A stretch of 64,000 bases of DNA, from positions 3,162,001 through 3,226,000 of the forward strand of contig JAPYXD010000737.1 in NCBI GenBank assembly GCA_030998225.1, in the 5' to 3' direction. Origin of the DNA: Diplolepis rosae (taxonomy: Eukaryota > Arthropoda > Insecta > Hymenoptera > Diplolepididae). The position numbers and the translations under genes were made by a program. The notes beneath the pieces are model-generated. The model was not told the origin of the DNA. It saw only the letters and a program-made list of their open reading frames with translations, and did not search any database. Position 1 is the first letter of the stretch; each line of letters begins with the position of its first letter. Positions 60,171 through 64,000 of this stretch are shown in pieces.

Positions 60171-60511
60171 TGTTAATTATTATTTTTTGGCCACTTTATA
60201 AAAATTCTTATACCCCTAAGAATTCGCGCATTACTTGGCCACATAATTTTAAGCCAGAGTCCGAAGAGCTCGCGCATTACTGGGCCACTTTATATAAAAA
60301 TCCTGTCCTAAGAATTCGCGCATTATTTTGCCTCCTTATTTAGGTCAGACTTCGTTTGATCTCGCGTATTATGCGGCTAATTGTGCATTTATATCAGTCC
60401 TGACGTCCATTCAACTCTCGCATTACTTGGCCACCTTACTGAAAATCTGAGTCCGAAGTGCTCGCGCATTACTTGGCCGCTTTATTCAGGTCAGAGTCTA
60501 AGGACCCTAAG
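60171..60511 (+). repeat. Unit, 341 class
   Basis: A-D-E-F-G-H-I, but G reads TATTATGCGG, not AGGCGG, and it is not preceded by a 542 unit, so it may have arisen independently. Confidence 0.9.
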
Positions 60512-60904
60512 TGTTAATTATTATTTTTTGGCCACTTTATAAAAATTCTTATACCCCTAAGAATTCGCGCATTACTTGGCCACTCTTTTCAGGTCAGACT
60601 GCGTTCAACTCGCGTATTACGCGCCTATTTTTCTATTTATATCTGTCCTGAAGTCCAGTGAACTCGCGCATTACTTGGCCACCTTACTGAAAATCTGAGT
60701 CCGAAGAGCTCGCGCATTACTTGGCCACTCTTTTCAGATCAGATTTTGTTCAACTCGCGTATTACGCGGCTATTTTTGCATTTATATCAGTCCTGACGTC
60801 CATTGAACTCGCGCATTACTTGGCCACCTTACTGAAAATCTGAGTCCGAAGTGCTCGCGCATTACTTGGCCGCTTTATTCAGGTCAGAGTCTAAGGACCC
60901 TAAG
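60512..60904 (+). repeat. Rare unit, 393 bp
   Basis: A-B-C-H-B-C-H-I, the same order as 59777-60170. Confidence 0.9.
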
Positions 60905-61350
60905 TGTTAATTATTATTTTTTGGCCACTTTATAAAAATTCTTATACCCCTAAGAATTCGCGCATTACTTGGCCACTCTTTTCAGATCAGACTTCGTTCA
61001 AATCGCGTATTACGCGGCAATTTTTTCTATTTATATCAGTCCTGACGTCCATTGAACTCGCGCATTACTTGGCCACATAATTTTAAGCCAGAGTCCGAAA
61101 AGGGCTCGCGCATTACTTGGCTACTTTATATAAAAATTCTGTACTCCTAAGAATTCGCGCATTACTTTGCCTCCTTATTTAGGTCAGACTTCGTTTGTTC
61201 TCGCGTATTACGCGGCTAATTGTGCATTTATATCAGTCCTGACGTCCATTGAACTCGCGCATTACTTGGCTACCTTACTGAAAATCTGAGTCCGAAGTGC
61301 TCGCGCATTACTTGGCCGCTTTATTCAGGTCAGAGTCTAAGGACCCTAAG
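60905..61350 (+). repeat. Unit, 440 class (446 bp)
   Basis: A-B-C-D-E-F-G-H-I, 49-bp E, two extra bases in D (GAAAAGGGCTC), one in C. Confidence 0.9.
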
Positions 61351-62175
61351 TGTTAATTATTATTTTTTGGCCACTTTATAAAAATTCTTATACCCCTAAG
61401 AATTCGCGCATTACTTGGCCACTCTTTTCAGGTCAGACTGCGTTCAACTCGCGTATTACGCGCCTATTTTTTTATTTATATCAGTCCTGACGTCCATTGA
61501 ACTCGCGCATTACTTGGACACTTTATATATAAAAATTCTGTACTAAGAATTCGCGCATTACTTGGCCACATAATTTTAAGCCAGAGTCCGAAGAGCTCGC
61601 GCATTACTTGGCCACTTTATATAAAAATTCTGTACTAAGAATTCGCGCATTACTTTGCCACCTTATTTAGGTCAGATTTTGTTTGATCTCGCGTATTACG
61701 CGGCTATTTTTGCATTTATATCAGTCCTGACGTCCATTGAACTCGCGAATTACTTGGCCACATAATTTTAAGCCAGAGTCCGAAGAGCTCGCGCATTACT
61801 TGGCCACTTTATATAAAAATCCTGTACTAAGAATTCGCGCATTACTTTGCCTCCTTATTTAGGTCAGACTTCGTTTGATCTCGCGTATTACGCTGCTATT
61901 TTTGCATTCATATCAGTCCTGACGTCCATTGAACTCGCGCATTACTTGGCCACCTTACTGAAAATCTGAGTCCGAAGAGCTGGCGCATTACTTGGCCACT
62001 CTTTTCAGATCAGACTTTGTTCATCTCGCGTATTACGCGGCTATTTTTGCATTTATATCAGTCCTGACGTCCATTGAACTCGCGCATTACTTGGCCACCT
62101 TACTGAAAATCTGAGTCCGAAGTGCTCGCGCATTACTTGGCCGCTTTATTCAGGTCAGAGTCTAAGGACCCTAAG
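61351..62175 (+). repeat. Unit, 825 class
   Basis: A-B-C-J-D-E-F-G-D-E-F-G-H-B-C-H-I. The H/B junction GAGCTGGCGC is shared with 58509-59333. Confidence 0.92.
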
Positions 62176-62617
62176 TGTTAATTATTATTTTTTGGCCACT
62201 TTATAAAAATTCTTATACCCCTAATAATTCGCGCATTACTTGGCCACTCTTTTCAGGTCAGACTGCGTTCAACTCGCGTATTACGCGCCTATTTTTGTAT
62301 TTATATCAGTCCTGACGTCCATTGAACTCGCGCATTACTTGGACACTTTATATATAAAAATTCTGTACTAAGAATTCGCGCATTACTTGGCCACTTTATA
62401 TAAAAATTCTGTACTAAGAATTCGCGCATTACTTTGCCACCTTATTTAGGTCACATTTCGTTTGATCTCGCGTATTACGCGGCTAATTGTGCATTTATAT
62501 CAGTCCTGACGTCCATTGAACTCGCGCATTACTTGGCCACATTACTGAAAATCTGAGTCCGAAGAGCTCGCGCATTACTTGGCCGCTTTATTCAGGTCAG
62601 AGTCTAAGGACCCTAAG
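62176..62617 (+). repeat. Rare unit, 442 bp
   Basis: A-B-C-J-E-F-G-H-I, D missing, as at 59334. Confidence 0.9.
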
Positions 62618-63250
62618 TGTTAATTATTATTTTATGGCCACTTTATAAAAATTCTTATACCCCTAAGAATTTGAGCATTACTTGGCCACTCTTTTCAGGT
62701 CAGACTGCGTTCAACTCGCGTATTACGCGCCTATTTTTCTATTTATATCAGTCCTGAAGTCCAGTGAACTCGCGCATTACTTGGACACTTTATATATAAA
62801 AATTCTGTACTAAGAATTCGCGCAGTACTTGGCCACATAATTTTAAGCCAGAGTCCGAAGAGCTCGCGCATTACTTGGCCACTTTATATAAAAATCCTGT
62901 ACTATGAATTCGCGCATTATTTTGCCTCCTTATTTAGGTCAGACTTCGTTTGATCTCGCGTATTACTCTGCTATTTTTGCATTTATATCAGTCCTGACGT
63001 CCATTGAACTCGCGCATTACTTGGCCACCTTACTGAAAATCTGAGTCCGAAGAGCTCGCGCATTACTTGGCCACTCTTTTCAGATCAGACTTTGTTCAAC
63101 TCGCGTATTACGCGGCTATTTTTGCATTTATATCAGTCCTGACGTCCATTGAACTCGCGCATTACTTGGCCACCTTACTGAAAATCTGAGTCCGAAGTGC
63201 TCGCGCATTACTTGGCCGCTTTATTCAGGTCAGAGTCTAAGGACCCTAAG
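62618..63250 (+). repeat. Unit, 633 class
   Basis: A-B-C-J-D-E-F-G-H-B-C-H-I, B opens TTTGAG. Confidence 0.92.
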
Positions 63251-63835
63251 TGTTAATTATTATTTTTTGGCCACTTTATAAAAATTCTTATACCCCTAAG
63301 AATTTGAGCATTACTTGGCCACTCTTTTCAGGTCAGACTGCGTTCAACTCGCGTATTACGCGCCTATTTTTGTATTTATATCAGTCCTGACGTCCATTGA
63401 ACTCGCGCATTACTTGGCCACATAATTTTAAGCCAGAGTCCGAAGAGCTCGCGCATTACTTGGCCACTTTATATTAAAATTCTGTACTAAGAATTCGCGC
63501 ATTACTTTGCCACCTTATTTAGGTCAGATTTCGTTTGATCTCGCGTATTACGCGGCTATTTTTGCATTTATATCAGTCCTGACGTCCATTGAACTCGCGC
63601 ATTACTTGGCCACCTTACTGAAAATCTGAGTCCGAAGAGCTCGCGCATTACTTGGCCACTCTTTTCAGATCAGACTTTGTTCAACTCGCGTATTACGCGG
63701 CTATTTTTGCATTTATATCAGTCCTGACGTCCATTGAACTCGCGCATTACTTGGCCACCTTACTGAAAATCTGAGTCCGAAGTGCTCGCGCATTACTTGG
63801 CCGCTTTATTCAGGTCAGAGTCTAAGGACCCTAAG
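63251..63835 (+). repeat. Rare unit, 585 bp
   Basis: A-B-C-D-E-F-G-H-B-C-H-I: the 633 class without J. Confidence 0.9.
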
Positions 63836-64000
63836 TGTTAATTATTATTTTTTGGCCACTTTATAAAAATTCTTATACCCCTAAGAATTCGCGCATTACT
63901 TGGCCACTCTTTTCAGGTCAGACTGCGTTCAACTCGCGTATTACGCGCCTATTTTTGTATTTATATCAGTCCTGACGTCCATTGAACTCGCGCATTACTT
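63836..64000 (+). repeat. Unit cut by the window edge
   Basis: A-B-C and the first bases of a D or other delta or alpha copy; the array continues beyond the window. Confidence 0.92.

Larger units (their letters stand above)
1..64000 (+). repeat. Higher-order satellite DNA array filling the window
   Basis: Every part of the window breaks down into 45-54 bp sub-monomers that begin with a shared core (YTCGCGCATTACTTGGCC, or CTCGCGTATTACGCGSC in the gamma family). They are grouped into 115 units that each begin with an AT-rich head (TGTTAATTATTATTTTTTGG). All copies lie in one orientation. No stretch over about 100 bases falls outside the repeat, so there is no intergenic unique sequence to describe. 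Seen directly: periodicity, orientation, and divergence of a few percent between most copies. Inferred: a constitutive heterochromatin or centromere-type satellite of a eukaryote. A subtelomeric or knob array would look the same from inside. Neither edge of the array is in the window. Confidence 0.97.

Noticed and set aside
1..64000. A CRISPR array, because of short regularly spaced repeats
   Set aside because: The parts between the cores are themselves repeated hundreds of times, so there are no unique spacers, and no leader or cas gene is present.
1..64000. Bacterial or phage iterons or an origin of replication
   Set aside because: The array is far too long, multi-level and gene-free for an iteron block, and no rep gene or DnaA-type region is visible.
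1..64000. A tRNA, rRNA or other RNA gene
   Set aside because: No cloverleaf, A/B box pair or rRNA-like conserved segment was seen; all sequence is explained by the satellite modules.

Overview
The whole 64-kb window is one uninterrupted satellite DNA array, and I find no believable gene in it. Every stretch I read, from the first base to the last, is built from 45-54 bp sub-monomers. All run head to tail in the same orientation, with no unrelated insertion and no inverted block. This points to a eukaryotic chromosome, in a constitutive-heterochromatin or centromere-like region. The species cannot be told from the sequence. CpG is retained rather than depleted (13 CpG in the 192 bp at 198-389, at roughly 41% G+C), which suggests a genome or locus without heavy CpG methylation.

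Level 1, sub-monomers. I use letter codes throughout. A (52 bp, AT-rich unit head, ...TTATTATTTTTTGGCC), B (45, tail CTCTTTTCAGRTCAGACT), C (54, CGCGTATTACGCG then GTATTTATATCAG), D (46, tail ATAATTTTAAGCCAGAG), E (46, tail TTTATATAAAAATYCTG), J (48, an E variant with GGACACTTTATATATA), F (46, tail CTTATTTAGGTCAGA), G (54, like C but following F), H (46, tail CTTACTGAAAATCTGAG) and I (51, unit end, CCGCTTTATTCAGGTCAG). They fall into four families by their tails: alpha (A, E, J), beta (B, F, I), gamma (C, G), delta (D, H). One alpha-beta-gamma-delta tetramer, E-F-G-H, is exactly 192 bp.

Level 2, units. Each unit starts with A and ends with I, almost always H-I. Unit lengths are quantised: 341 (13 copies), 440 (19), 488 (13), 542 (14), 631 (8), 633 (13), 825 (12), plus 22 one-off or rare forms from 248 to 1211 bp. 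There are 114 complete units and one cut by the right edge. All lengths and compositions were counted by hand.

Level 3, superunits. Units follow one another non-randomly. 631 is followed by 542 in all eight cases, and 542 by 341 in 12 of 14. The series 633-440-631-542-341 recurs as a superunit of about 2.59 kb (9320, 11912, 18252, 36563, 42957, with altered copies at 14497 and 20845). Level 4, large duplications: 7767-13615 matches 16746-22692 at an offset of about 8.93 kb, and 30156-34400 matches 39150-42956 at 8.56-9.0 kb. Both pairs share private variants.

Layout: 1-4678 ordered; 4679-8831 rearranged (odd units of 395, 539, 639 and 1065 bp); 8832-48517 ordered core; 48518-63835 strongly rearranged (248, 534, 585, 682, 777, 930, 1211 bp units and chimeric sub-monomers). 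The recurrent 60-90 aa open frames are by-products of the repeat. No RNA gene, CRISPR array, transposon or coding gene was found.
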